A stretch of DNA of 64,000 nt, taken from an uncultured Gemmiger sp. (lineage in GTDB: Bacteria; Bacillota; Clostridia; Oscillospirales; Ruminococcaceae). Position 1 is the stretch's first letter. The number at the start of each line of letters is the position of its first letter. The position numbers were made by a program, and so were the translations under genes. This document shows, piece by piece, positions 23,776 to 31,954 of the stretch. The stretch covers positions 1 to 64,000 of the forward strand of contig CAKSUQ010000012.1 in NCBI GenBank assembly GCA_934502625.1, given 5' to 3'. The notes under the pieces were generated by a model, which had not been told where the DNA came from, did not search any database, and saw only the letters and a list, made by a program, of their open reading frames with translations.

Positions 23776-24363
23776 ATGGCACGCACCGCGACGGTCACCC
23801 GCAATACGCGGGAGACACAGATCACGCTGACGATTGACCTGGACGGCACCGGCAGGGCCGACCTGCATACCGGCATCGGCTTTTTTGACCACATGCTGGA
23901 CGGCTTCGCCCGCCACGGCCTGTTTGATTTGAGCGTCACCTGCCGCGGCGACCTGGACGTTGACTGCCACCACACGATCGAGGACATCGGCATTGCGCTG
24001 GGCACGGCCATAAAAGAAGCGCTGGGCGACAAGGCCGGGCTGGTGCGGTACGGCAGCTGCATGCTGCCGATGGACGAGACGCTGGCACTCTGCGCCGTCG
24101 ATCTGGGCGGGCGGCCCTACTTTGTGTACGACGCCAGCTTTGCGGGCCAGAGCTGCGGCGGCATGGACACCCAGATGGCGCGGGAGTTTTTCTACGCCGT
24201 ATCGTACAGTGCCATGATGAATCTGCATCTGAAGGTGCTCTATGGGGAAAATGACCACCACAAGCTGGAGGCCATGTTCAAGGCGTTTGCCAAGGCGCTG
24301 GACGCCGCGACGCGCAGGGATGCGCGCATCGACGGCGTTTTGTCCACCAAGGGGACGCTGTAA
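23776..24363 (+). CDS. hisB: Imidazoleglycerol-phosphate dehydratase
   Basis: 195 residues, single-domain HisB. The two Mn-binding halves are visible: GFFDHMLDGFARHG with HHTIEDIGIALG, and SGAM-like YSAMMNLH with DHHKLEAMFKAF. It dehydrates imidazole-glycerol phosphate to imidazole-acetol phosphate in histidine synthesis. AGAGGAGG lies 7 bases before the ATG. It stands apart from any other his gene here and precedes glyA on the same strand, separated by family 2 repeats and no terminator. Confidence 0.96.
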   Translation: MARTATVTRNTRETQITLTIDLDGTGRADLHTGIGFFDHMLDGFARHGLFDLSVTCRGDLDVDCHHTIEDIGIALGTAIKEALGDKAGLVRYGSCMLPMDETLALCAVDLGGRPYFVYDASFAGQSCGGMDTQMAREFFYAVSYSAMMNLHLKVLYGENDHHKLEAMFKAFAKALDAATRRDARIDGVLSTKGTL

Positions 24364-24394
24364 GGGGAATGTTCGACGGCGGGGACGGCTGCGG

Positions 24395-24460
24395 GCGGAT
24401 AGGGAATCCGCCCCTGCGCCCCCTGTAAGGGCGCATCCTGTATGCGCCCGCCGTGGACAG
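24395..24460. repeat. Family 2 palindromic repeats (two units)
   Basis: GGGCGGATAGGGAATCCGCCC and GGGCGCATCCTGTATGCGCCC between hisB and glyA. Confidence 0.85.
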
Positions 24461-24485
24461 CATATATATCAGGAGGGAAAGCAGT

Positions 24486-25742
24486 ATGTACAAGGACATT
24501 ATCGACACCATCGGCTTTGTGGAGAGCTATGACCCCGAGCTGGGCGCGGCTATGCAGCGTGAGCTGGGCCGCCAGCGCCAGAACATTGAGCTGATCGCCA
24601 GCGAGAACATCGTTTCCCCCGCCGTCATGGCGGCCATGGGCAGCGTGCTGACGAACAAGTACGCGGAAGGATACCCCGGCCACCGCTATTACGGCGGCTG
24701 CCAGTACGTCGACCAGGTCGAGCAGATCGCCATTGACCGCGCCTGCAAGCTGTTCGGCGCGAAGTATGCCAACGTCCAGCCGCACTCCGGCGCACAGGCC
24801 AACCTAGCCGTCTATTTTGCGCTGCTGAACGTCGGCGACACCGTCATGGGCATGGACCTGTCCCAGGGCGGCCACCTGACCCACGGCTCCCCCGTGAACA
24901 TGAGCGGCAAGAACTACAACTTTGTCTCCTACGGCGTCTCCGCCGAGGATGGCCGCATCGACTACGCCGCGCTGGCCAAGCAGGTCGCGAAGGTCCGCCC
25001 CAAGCTGCTGGTCGCCGGTGCGTCGGCCTATCCCCGCGCCATCGACTTTGAGAAGCTGGCCGAGATCGCCCACGGCTACGGCGCGATGCTGATGGTCGAT
25101 ATGGCGCACATTGCGGGCCTTGTCGCAGGCGGCCAGCACCAGAGCCCCGTGCCCTACGCCGACGTGGTCACCACCACGACCCACAAGACGCTGCGCGGCC
25201 CCCGCGGCGGTCTGATTTTGACGAACAACGAGTATATCATCAAGCGCATCAACTCCGCCATCTTCCCCGGCACGCAGGGCGGCCCGCTGGAGCACGTCAT
25301 CGCCGCGAAGGCCGTCTGCTTTGGCGAGGCGCTGAAGCCGGAGTTCAAGGAGTACGCCCGCAAAATCGTTGAGAACGCGAAGGCGCTTGAAGCCGAGCTG
25401 ACCGCCCGCGGCGTGAAGCTGGTCTCCGGCGGCACGGACAACCACCTGCTGCTGATCGACCTGACCGACGAGGACTGCACCGGCAAGGAGCTGGAGCACA
25501 ATCTGGACGAGGTGCACATCACCGCGAACAAGAACACCGTCCCCGGCGAGAAGCGCAGCCCGTTTGTGACGAGCGGCGTGCGCATCGGCACCCCCGCCGT
25601 GACGACCCGCGGCATGGGCGTCGAGGAGATGAAGATCATCGCTGACTGCATCGCCGACTGCATCTTCGACTTCGAGGGCAAAAAGGACGAAGTTGCGAAG
25701 AAGGTCGAGGCACTGACCGAGAAGTTCCCTCTGTATGAGTAA
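24486..25742 (+). CDS. glyA: Serine hydroxymethyltransferase
   Basis: 418 residues from the ATG at 24486, preceded by AGGAGGG. Fold-type I PLP enzyme: [10 protein letters not shown] near the N-terminus, [15 protein letters not shown], and the PLP lysine in [14 protein letters not shown]. It interconverts serine and glycine with tetrahydrofolate, supplying one-carbon units. Follows hisB on the same strand and ends with a clear terminator. Confidence 0.97.
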   Translation: MYKDIIDTIGFVESYDPELGAAMQRELGRQRQNIELIASENIVSPAVMAAMGSVLTNKYAEGYPGHRYYGGCQYVDQVEQIAIDRACKLFGAKYANVQPHSGAQANLAVYFALLNVGDTVMGMDLSQGGHLTHGSPVNMSGKNYNFVSYGVSAEDGRIDYAALAKQVAKVRPKLLVAGASAYPRAIDFEKLAEIAHGYGAMLMVDMAHIAGLVAGGQHQSPVPYADVVTTTTHKTLRGPRGGLILTNNEYIIKRINSAIFPGTQGGPLEHVIAAKAVCFGEALKPEFKEYARKIVENAKALEAELTARGVKLVSGGTDNHLLLIDLTDEDCTGKELEHNLDEVHITANKNTVPGEKRSPFVTSGVRIGTPAVTTRGMGVEEMKIIADCIADCIFDFEGKKDEVAKKVEALTEKFPLYE

Positions 25743-25763
25743 GGTATAAATTGTTATAAAGAA

Positions 25764-25799
25764 TTCCGCCGGGGCGTAAACCTCGGCGGATTTTTTTGT
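25764..25799 (+). terminator. Terminator of glyA
   Basis: CCGCCGGGG-cgtaaa-CCTCGGCGG followed by ATTTTTTT. Confidence 0.93.
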
Positions 25800-25832
25800 T
25801 GGTTATAACGGTAAGCGGGCAGCGAGAAGCCT

Positions 25833-27227
25833 TCACTTCCACGCCCGCGCCAGTGCCTGTGCCACGGCTTCGACGTCCTCCTCCCGCAGGGCGGAATAGC
25901 CCGCCACGACGGTATCTGCGCGGCAAAGCTCCGGCCTTGCCAGATAATACTCGCTCAAGCCGCGCAACCGCACACCCTGCTTTGCGGCGGTCTCCACCAT
26001 CGCGCGCTCGCCGCCCGCGCCGGGCAGCGTCAGCAAAAAGTGCAGGCCGCTGTGTACGCCGTCCAGCTCGACACCGGGCAGTGCCGCCCGCAGCGCCGCC
26101 GCGAAGGCCTCCATCCGGCGCTTGTAGGCAAGGCGCATCCGTGCCAGATGCCGCGTGAAATACCCGCCCGCCATGAACTCGCAGAGGGTCTGCTGCTCGA
26201 ACCGGCTGACCGTGTTCGCATAGGTGGCAAAATCCCGCCGGTAGCGCGCCAGCAGGCTTTGCGGCAACACCATGCAGGCAATGCGGATGCCGGGCGCGAG
26301 GCTTTTGGAAAAGGTCGTCAGGTAGACGACCGTGCCGTCGGGGCCGGCCATGCCCTGCAGACTGGGCAAAGGCCGCGTGTCGAAGCGGAACTCCGAGTCG
26401 TAGTCGTCCTCCAGAATGTACCGTCCCGGCTGCGCCGCCGCCCACGCCAACAGCTGTGCGCGGCGGGGCGCGGGCATCGTGACGCCGGTCGGGAAATGGT
26501 GGCTCGGCGTCAGATAGCAGAGGTTCGCACCACTTTTTTCCAGCGCGTCGGCGGGCAGACCCTCGCGGTCGATGTCGACCAGCGTACAGGGGATACCGCT
26601 GTTCTGCAAGACCGTCCGCGTGCGGGAGTAGCCGGGGTTCTCGATGGCGGCCATGCTGTCGCTGAACAGGTGCGCAAGGCACCCCAGCAGGTACTCGATG
26701 CCCGCGCCGACGATGATCTGCTCCGGCGTACACTCGACCCCGCGATATACCGACAGATATTCCGCAATCTGTGCGCGCAGCGGCGCGTCGCCCTGCATCT
26801 CGCCGCGCTGTAATAACTCCGGCCGCTGATAGAGCAGTTCCTTCTGGATGCGCCCCCAGCTGCGCGCCGGGAACAGCGCCGTGTCGACGCTGCCGGTGGA
26901 CAGATCGTACAGCGGCGGGCACTCAGCGGGCGGCGGCGCGGCGGGTGCCGGCGCGGCAGCCGCGCGGCGCGGGCGGCTGTGCAGCATGCCGTAGGTTTTC
27001 TGCACGTAAAAGCCGCTGCGGGGGCGCGGCTCGGCCAAGCCTTCGGCGGCTAACATCTGGTAGGCGGCGTCCACCGTGTTGACGCTGACGCCCTGCTGCG
27101 CGGCCATCGTGCGGCGGCCGGGCAGCGGCGTGCCGGGGGCGCGCTGGCCGGTGCGGATCTCGTCGGCAAGGGCGGCGTACAATTGCTCGTACAGCGGCGT
27201 TTTCAGGCTGGGGTTCAGTTCGATCAT
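25833..27227 (-). CDS. MocR/PdxR-type GntR regulator with aminotransferase domain
   Basis: 464 residues from the ATG at 27227, which has GGGAGG 6 bases upstream. An N-terminal winged helix (about 10-75; PLYEQLYAALADEIRTG, GVSVNTVDAAYQMLAAEG) is fused to a class I aminotransferase fold that binds PLP through the lysine in TTFSKSLAPG. MocR proteins sense PLP or a related ligand and often regulate vitamin B6 genes. It is divergent from an ECF S component, so B6 uptake is the likely target. No pdxST genes are in the window. Confidence 0.88.
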   Translation of the reverse strand: MIELNPSLKTPLYEQLYAALADEIRTGQRAPGTPLPGRRTMAAQQGVSVNTVDAAYQMLAAEGLAEPRPRSGFYVQKTYGMLHSRPRRAAAAPAPAAPPPAECPPLYDLSTGSVDTALFPARSWGRIQKELLYQRPELLQRGEMQGDAPLRAQIAEYLSVYRGVECTPEQIIVGAGIEYLLGCLAHLFSDSMAAIENPGYSRTRTVLQNSGIPCTLVDIDREGLPADALEKSGANLCYLTPSHHFPTGVTMPAPRRAQLLAWAAAQPGRYILEDDYDSEFRFDTRPLPSLQGMAGPDGTVVYLTTFSKSLAPGIRIACMVLPQSLLARYRRDFATYANTVSRFEQQTLCEFMAGGYFTRHLARMRLAYKRRMEAFAAALRAALPGVELDGVHSGLHFLLTLPGAGGERAMVETAAKQGVRLRGLSEYYLARPELCRADTVVAGYSALREEDVEAVAQALARAWK

Positions 27228-27294
27228 CGGTGGCCTCCCATCTGGCACCATAAAAAAATCAAAAACTGGGCATTTATTCAAGGCCAGAAATCAG

Positions 27295-27300
27295 TATAAT
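27295..27300 (+). promoter_or_regulatory. -10 box of the ECF S component gene
   Basis: TATAAT on the plus strand about 50 bases before the gene. The -35 region is weak, as expected for an activated promoter. The 124-bp divergent space with the MocR gene is where that regulator would bind. Confidence 0.55.
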
Positions 27301-27350
27301 AAAAACATACCTTTCCGGAGGGAAAAAGTCAATAGAGGAGCATGAAAACT

Positions 27351-28004
27351 ATGTCTACCGCAACGATGTGGCTGCTGCTGTTTGTAGTAGTGGCGCTGGC
27401 ACTGCTGATCGCAGCGCTTACCAAAACGAAATTCACCGTGCAGAAAATCAGTATCATCGGCATCATGGCCGCCCTGAGCTTTGTCGCCTACGAGTTCTTC
27501 CGCATCCCGAACGTCTTCGGCACGGGGTCGAGCTTCCACCTAGGCAACACCTTCACGGCGTTGACCGCCATGCTGCTGGACGGCGTGTCCGGCGGTCTGG
27601 CCGGTGCGATCGGTCTGGCACTGGCCGACATTGTAGCCGGTGATCCGGGCTATGCCATCACGAGCTTTATCTTAAAGTTCATCATCGGTCTGGTCTGCGG
27701 CGCTGTCGCGCACAAGGTCATCCACCTCAAAACCTTCCCCACTGACAACAAGGTCAAGTACGTCGCCGCCGTCACGGCGTCTGCGTTCAGCGGCCTGCTG
27801 GTGAACGTCTTCACTGACCCGTTCATCGGCTACTTCCGCAACCTGTACATTTTCGGCCAGCCTGCGGAGTTCGTCTCGGTCGTGACGAAGATCACCAGCG
27901 GCGTGACGCTTGTCAACTCGCTGCTGTCCACCGTCTGCGCGGTCATCCTGTACATCGCCCTGCGCCCCGCGCTGGAAAAGGCACACCTGCTGCCGAAGGA
28001 ATAA
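27351..28004 (+). CDS. ECF transporter S component, probably for a vitamin B6 vitamer
   Basis: 217 residues with about six membrane segments. GAGGAG lies 10 bases before the ATG at 27351 but only 1 base before the in-frame ATG at 27342, so the later start is chosen. Features of the ECF-S fold: SIIGIMAALSFVAYEFFRIP, GNTFTALTAMLLDGVSGGLAGAIGLALADI, then a C-terminal LVNSLLSTVCAVILYIAL. It would dock on a shared EcfAAT module encoded elsewhere. Substrate is inferred from the divergent PLP-binding MocR regulator; PdxU-type proteins show this linkage. Confidence 0.8.
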   Translation: MSTATMWLLLFVVVALALLIAALTKTKFTVQKISIIGIMAALSFVAYEFFRIPNVFGTGSSFHLGNTFTALTAMLLDGVSGGLAGAIGLALADIVAGDPGYAITSFILKFIIGLVCGAVAHKVIHLKTFPTDNKVKYVAAVTASAFSGLLVNVFTDPFIGYFRNLYIFGQPAEFVSVVTKITSGVTLVNSLLSTVCAVILYIALRPALEKAHLLPKE

Positions 28005-28017
28005 GACGTTCCTTCTA

Positions 28018-28208
28018 AAGCCTTCCCCTGAGGGACAGACTCCCCCGATACGGGGGAGGTGGCGCTTCAGCGCCAGAAGGGGAGCAGGTGGCCGCAGGCC
28101 GGATGAGGGGCGAACTTCCCGCAGCAACCCGGCAACGGGCAATAACAAAAACACCGCCCCTCATCAGTCACCTTCGGTGACAGCTTCCCCCGCAGGGGAA
28201 GCCTTACA
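28018..28208. repeat. Family 1 repeat element, copy E (with an insertion)
   Basis: AAGCCTTCCCCTGAGGG at the left and TTCCCCCGCAGGGGAAGCC at the right with GGATGAGGGGC/CCCCTCATCAG arms. An extra ~40 bp (ACTCCCCCGATACGGGGGAGG plus GGCGCTTCAGCGCC) makes it longer than its sisters. It follows the ECF-S gene in a 374-bp gene-free stretch. Confidence 0.88.
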
Positions 28209-28228
28209 TTACGCCATCCTCATTTCTG

Positions 28229-28256
28229 TTTACCCCCGCTTCGGCGGGGGTTTTGT
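28229..28256 (+). terminator. Terminator after the ECF S component
   Basis: ACCCCCGC-ttc-GGCGGGGGTTTTG hairpin downstream of the family 1 copy. Confidence 0.85.
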
Positions 28257-28378
28257 GTTATGGGGGCGGTTTTGCGGGAAATTATGTAAATATTGCAAAA
28301 AGACTGGTACTTGCCTCGGAAATGTAGTAAAATAAGACTATATGCTTTATTACTACGCTTTTTGCGAAAGGATATTCC

Positions 28379-29695
28379 ATGGCAGGCAAAACCAGAACCA
28401 AGAAAAAAGCGCTGGATATGCGCAGCAAAATGTACTTAGTGCTGGCGCTGTGCAGCGTGATGCTGCTGGTCAGCATCGGCATCTCACTGGCCTTGACCGG
28501 CGGACTGCGCTTCGGCACGGACCCCCAGAGCGCCGACGTCACTGTGGACAGCGAACCGCTGGTGACCGAAAGCGGCTATGACAAGGAGCAGAACACCATC
28601 GACACACAGGCGTACAACACGACCATTCTGGAAACGTCGGACGACGCGGGCGAGAGCTATGTTGACGAAACGCTTTTCCTCGGCGACAGCAATACGGCGC
28701 GCATGTACCGCATGTTCGATTATTGCAGCTATGACAACGCCATCGGCTCGGTGGGCATGACGGCGAAATCGCTGGCGACCTTTGCCTGCGTGCAGCTTAG
28801 CTCGGCGTCGAGCTATGTCACGATGCCGCAGGCCGTGGCACTGCTGCAGCCCAAGCGGGTCATCCTGACCTTCGGCACGAACGATCTGAACCCCAGCTAC
28901 AAGACTGCCGATTTCATCAAAAACTACCAGACCGGCATTGAGGCAGTCGTCACCGCCTACCCCAGCGTGGATATTATCGTCAACTCGATCCCGCCGATCG
29001 GCCAGCAGCATTCCAACCAGAGCCTTACCCAGACACAGGTGGACGAATTCAACAAGGCTCTCGTGGAGATGTGCAAGGAAAAGGGCTGGAAGTTTCTGAA
29101 CAGCGCCGAGGCCCTCAAGGACAGCACCACCGGCTACGCCAAGAGCGGCTATGTAGAGACGAGCGACGGCATCCACCTGACCCGCACGGCGATGGACGCG
29201 CTGTTTACTTACGTGCGCACCCACAGCTACATCACCGAGGACGACCGTCCCGCCCTGACGACCGCCCCACGCCACACCGGCGACAAGGACGCCGTCGTCT
29301 ACACGGTGCCGGTCGTCACCTCGACAGCCGCCAAAGACACCCCCACCGTTACCGAAGCGCCGGACTCTGAATCCGAGAGCGAAAGCACTGACGGTGAAAA
29401 CTACAACAATGCCGACAGCTGGCAGAACAACACCTCCGGTGAGGAGACCACGACGCCCACGCCGGAGATCACCCAGCCCCCTGTCGAGGTGACGCCTACC
29501 CTTGCACCGGAAGTTACCGCGCCGCCGGTGGAGGAGACGCCGACTCCCACCCCGGAGGCCACAGCAGTCCCCGAAGTCACCGCTGAGCCTGCGCCCACTG
29601 TGACCGAAGCGCCCGCCGCCGACACCTCGGCCGGCCAGACTGCTGCTGAGCAGACCGTCGCAGATGTCCCCACTGACACGGCGGTCACCGAATAA
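28379..29695 (+). CDS. Membrane-anchored SGNH/GDSL hydrolase with Thr/Pro/Glu-rich tail
   Basis: 438 residues. A basic N-terminus and hydrophobic segment (about 18-40) anchor it outside the cell. The SGNH domain (about 95-285) shows GDSN (102-105), the Gly/Asn blocks in SVGM and TFGTND, and the catalytic Asp/His in SDGIHLT. The last ~150 residues are low-complexity Thr/Pro/Glu/Val repeats without LPXTG or a second membrane segment. Such hydrolases de-acylate envelope or dietary glycans. Monocistronic with a terminator just after the stop. Confidence 0.88.
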   Translation: MAGKTRTKKKALDMRSKMYLVLALCSVMLLVSIGISLALTGGLRFGTDPQSADVTVDSEPLVTESGYDKEQNTIDTQAYNTTILETSDDAGESYVDETLFLGDSNTARMYRMFDYCSYDNAIGSVGMTAKSLATFACVQLSSASSYVTMPQAVALLQPKRVILTFGTNDLNPSYKTADFIKNYQTGIEAVVTAYPSVDIIVNSIPPIGQQHSNQSLTQTQVDEFNKALVEMCKEKGWKFLNSAEALKDSTTGYAKSGYVETSDGIHLTRTAMDALFTYVRTHSYITEDDRPALTTAPRHTGDKDAVVYTVPVVTSTAAKDTPTVTEAPDSESESESTDGENYNNADSWQNNTSGEETTTPTPEITQPPVEVTPTLAPEVTAPPVEETPTPTPEATAVPEVTAEPAPTVTEAPAADTSAGQTAAEQTVADVPTDTAVTE

Positions 29696-29707
29696 ACGTA
29701 CATACAG

Positions 29708-29752
29708 ACACCCCCGCACAGCGTTCGCGCCGTGCGGGGGTGTTTTTGTCTG
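29708..29752. terminator. Bidirectional terminator between SGNH hydrolase and DUF5662 gene
   Basis: ACACCCCCGCAC..GTGCGGGGGTGTTTTTGT hairpin between two convergent genes. Confidence 0.9.
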
Positions 29753-29755
29753 TGT

Positions 29756-30295
29756 TTACTTTTTCTTGCCGAGAAGTTGGGTGCGGATGTAGCGGAAGCA
29801 GGCGTCCTCGCCCTCGTCGCGCAAAATCAGCAGGCAGGCTTCCAACTCGCGCCGGGTCTCCGGGTGCAGGATGTAGTGATCGCGGCTGCGGTCGTAGTAC
29901 TCCCACGCGGCGGCGTCGGTGTACCGGTCGCCCTTGTAGTTTTTGCTGGCGGCGATGCGGTCGCAGACCATCTCGGCCACATATTTTGCGGGCATCCGCA
30001 TCCCGGCCATGGCGTGATCGCCGTCGGGCGCGTAGTCGATCCAGTATTCCAAGTGGTGCTTGTTGCGCCCCTTGTGGTGCAGCCAAGCCGCGCTGTAGCC
30101 CTCGGCCTGACGCTGGGCATTGTTGGGGCTGCACGTCCCCTGCCAGTACTTCGCCCCCGCCCAGAACTCCACCGGCGAGAGCTTGCTCAGATCATGGGTC
30201 AGCCCCTGCCAGTACAGCCCGCAGCGAAAGCAGTTTTTCATCACGAGCATTTTATGGTGGTGGATGGTCTTGTAATGTTTAATGGGATGCCACAA
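29756..30295 (-). CDS. DUF5662 family protein
   Basis: 179 residues. A TTG start at 30295 is proposed because AAAGGGG lies 8 bases upstream and the family usually begins with a (W/F)xHxKxI..HK segment; here WHPIKHYKTIHHHK. Conserved blocks: CGLYWQGLTHDLSKLSPVEF, AAWLHHKGRNKHHLEYW, and MPAKYVAEMVCDRIAASKNYKG. The many His/Asp suggest a metal-dependent HD-like hydrolase, which is inference. The TAA of the upstream beta-CASP gene overlaps its ribosome binding site, so the pair is coupled. Confidence 0.78.
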   Translation of the reverse strand: MWHPIKHYKTIHHHKMLVMKNCFRCGLYWQGLTHDLSKLSPVEFWAGAKYWQGTCSPNNAQRQAEGYSAAWLHHKGRNKHHLEYWIDYAPDGDHAMAGMRMPAKYVAEMVCDRIAASKNYKGDRYTDAAAWEYYDRSRDHYILHPETRRELEACLLILRDEGEDACFRYIRTQLLGKKK

Positions 30296-30308
30296 ATTGA
30301 ATACCCCT

Positions 30309-31931
30309 TTATCTGTTCCACTTGTCGCACAGTGCTGCGATCTGGTCGGCGAATTTTGCAAGGTCTTTGTTCGCGCCGCCCTGATTGCTCTGGATGACGG
30401 CCATCAGCCGCTGTCCCATGTTGACAAGGCGGTCGTAGGTGGCGCTGCTGCGCACGGCGGCCGGCTGCGCGGTGCGGACGATCTTGCGGGTGTTGCCCAC
30501 CTCGGCGCAGGCCACACGGCCTTCGGCCGCGATCCAGACCGAGCCGTTGTAGGGCGCGTCGGCCTCGTAGCCCTCGGCCTTCAGCCGCTCGGCCCAATGC
30601 TCGGCCACGGCGTCCTCGCCATGGTTGACGAATACGAACTTCGGCTTCTCGTCAAAGGCGTGCAGCCACGCAGCCAGCCCGTCCTGATCGGCGTGGCCGG
30701 ACAAGCCGCCCAGCTTCGCGATGCGCGCCTTGACCTGCACCGGCTCGCCGAACAGCTTGACCTCCTTCGCGCCGTTCACCAGCGCATTGCCCAGCGTGCC
30801 GGGGCTTTGGTAGCCAACGAACAGCACCGTACACTCCGGCCGCCAAAGGTTGTATTTCAGGTGGTGGCGGATGCGCCCGGCATCGCACATGCCGGCGGCC
30901 GAGATGATGACCTTCGGCGTCGGGTCGACGTTGATGGCCATCGAGTCCTCTTTCGTCTCGCTGATGTGCAGGCCGGGGAACTGCAGCGGGTTTTGACCGC
31001 TCTGCACCAAGGTCAGCGCCTCGTCGTCATAGCACTCGGCGAAATTCTCGCGGAAGATCGTTGTCGACTTGCTCGCCAAGGGGCTATCCACAAAGACCGG
31101 GAAATTCTCGTGTCCCTTGACCCGTTTTTCCGCCTTGATCTGGCGGAAGAAGTACAGCAGCTCCTGTGTGCGCCCCACGGCAAAGCTGGGGATGACAACG
31201 TTGCCGCCCTTGTCAAAGGTCGACTGCAGCACAGCGGTCAGCTCGCCCAGATAGTCTGGCTTGGGGCCGTGGCTGCGGTCGCCGTAGGTGGACTCCATGA
31301 CGAGGTAGTCGGCGTGGCCGGGGTTGGCCGGATCCTTGATGAGCGGCTGGTGCAGGTTGCCGATGTCGCCGGAGAATACGATGATCTCCGGCGCGCGCCC
31401 CGGCTCGGTGACGCGCAGCGAGATCGACGCGCTGCCCAGCAGGTGCCCCACGTCGGTGAACCGCATCTCGACGCGCCCCTGCTCGCCGTCAAACAGCGTC
31501 TGCCACGCCTCATACGGGCAGGGCACGAACTGCTTCATGACGTTCTGCGCATCCTCGACCGTGTAGTCCGGCTCGATCATCGCCGCGCCGCTGCGCATGG
31601 CCTTGCGGTTTTTCCACTCGGCCTCTTGCTCCTGAATGTGGGCAGAGTCCTCCAGCATGATGGCGCAGAGGTCGCGGGTGGCGTCGGTGGTGTAGATGAG
31701 GCCGCGGTAGCCGTTTTTGTACAGGTACGGGATGCGGCCGGAGTGGTCGATGTGGGCGTGGGTCAGCAACAGCGCCTCATAGGTGCCGGGGGCGCAGGGC
31801 AGGTCTGCGTTTTCGTATACGTCGCGCCCCTGCTCCATGCCGCAGTCGATCAGGAAGCGATGACCTGCGGCCTCCACTTGGGTGCAGCTGCCGGTCACTT
31901 CGCGGTCAGCCCCTAAAAATGTCAGTTTCAT
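30309..31931 (-). CDS. MBL-fold beta-CASP metallo-hydrolase (RNase J/CPSF-like)
   Basis: 540 residues. Metallo-beta-lactamase motifs: LTHAHIDHSGRIPYL (motif 2), DVGHLLGSASI (motif 3), FSGDIG (motif 4). The beta-CASP insert has VMESTYGDR, VIPSFAVGRTQELL and VIISAAGMCDAGR, and SGHADQDGL supplies the last His. It is a likely zinc-dependent endo/exoribonuclease of the YSH1/CPSF group. A C-terminal ~70-residue extension of unknown role follows. GGGGAGG precedes the ATG. In operon between the GH25 fusion gene and the DUF5662 gene. Confidence 0.9.
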   Translation of the reverse strand: MKLTFLGADREVTGSCTQVEAAGHRFLIDCGMEQGRDVYENADLPCAPGTYEALLLTHAHIDHSGRIPYLYKNGYRGLIYTTDATRDLCAIMLEDSAHIQEQEAEWKNRKAMRSGAAMIEPDYTVEDAQNVMKQFVPCPYEAWQTLFDGEQGRVEMRFTDVGHLLGSASISLRVTEPGRAPEIIVFSGDIGNLHQPLIKDPANPGHADYLVMESTYGDRSHGPKPDYLGELTAVLQSTFDKGGNVVIPSFAVGRTQELLYFFRQIKAEKRVKGHENFPVFVDSPLASKSTTIFRENFAECYDDEALTLVQSGQNPLQFPGLHISETKEDSMAINVDPTPKVIISAAGMCDAGRIRHHLKYNLWRPECTVLFVGYQSPGTLGNALVNGAKEVKLFGEPVQVKARIAKLGGLSGHADQDGLAAWLHAFDEKPKFVFVNHGEDAVAEHWAERLKAEGYEADAPYNGSVWIAAEGRVACAEVGNTRKIVRTAQPAAVRSSATYDRLVNMGQRLMAVIQSNQGGANKDLAKFADQIAALCDKWNR

Positions 31932-31954
31932 GGAATACGCCTCCCCTTGGCTTT

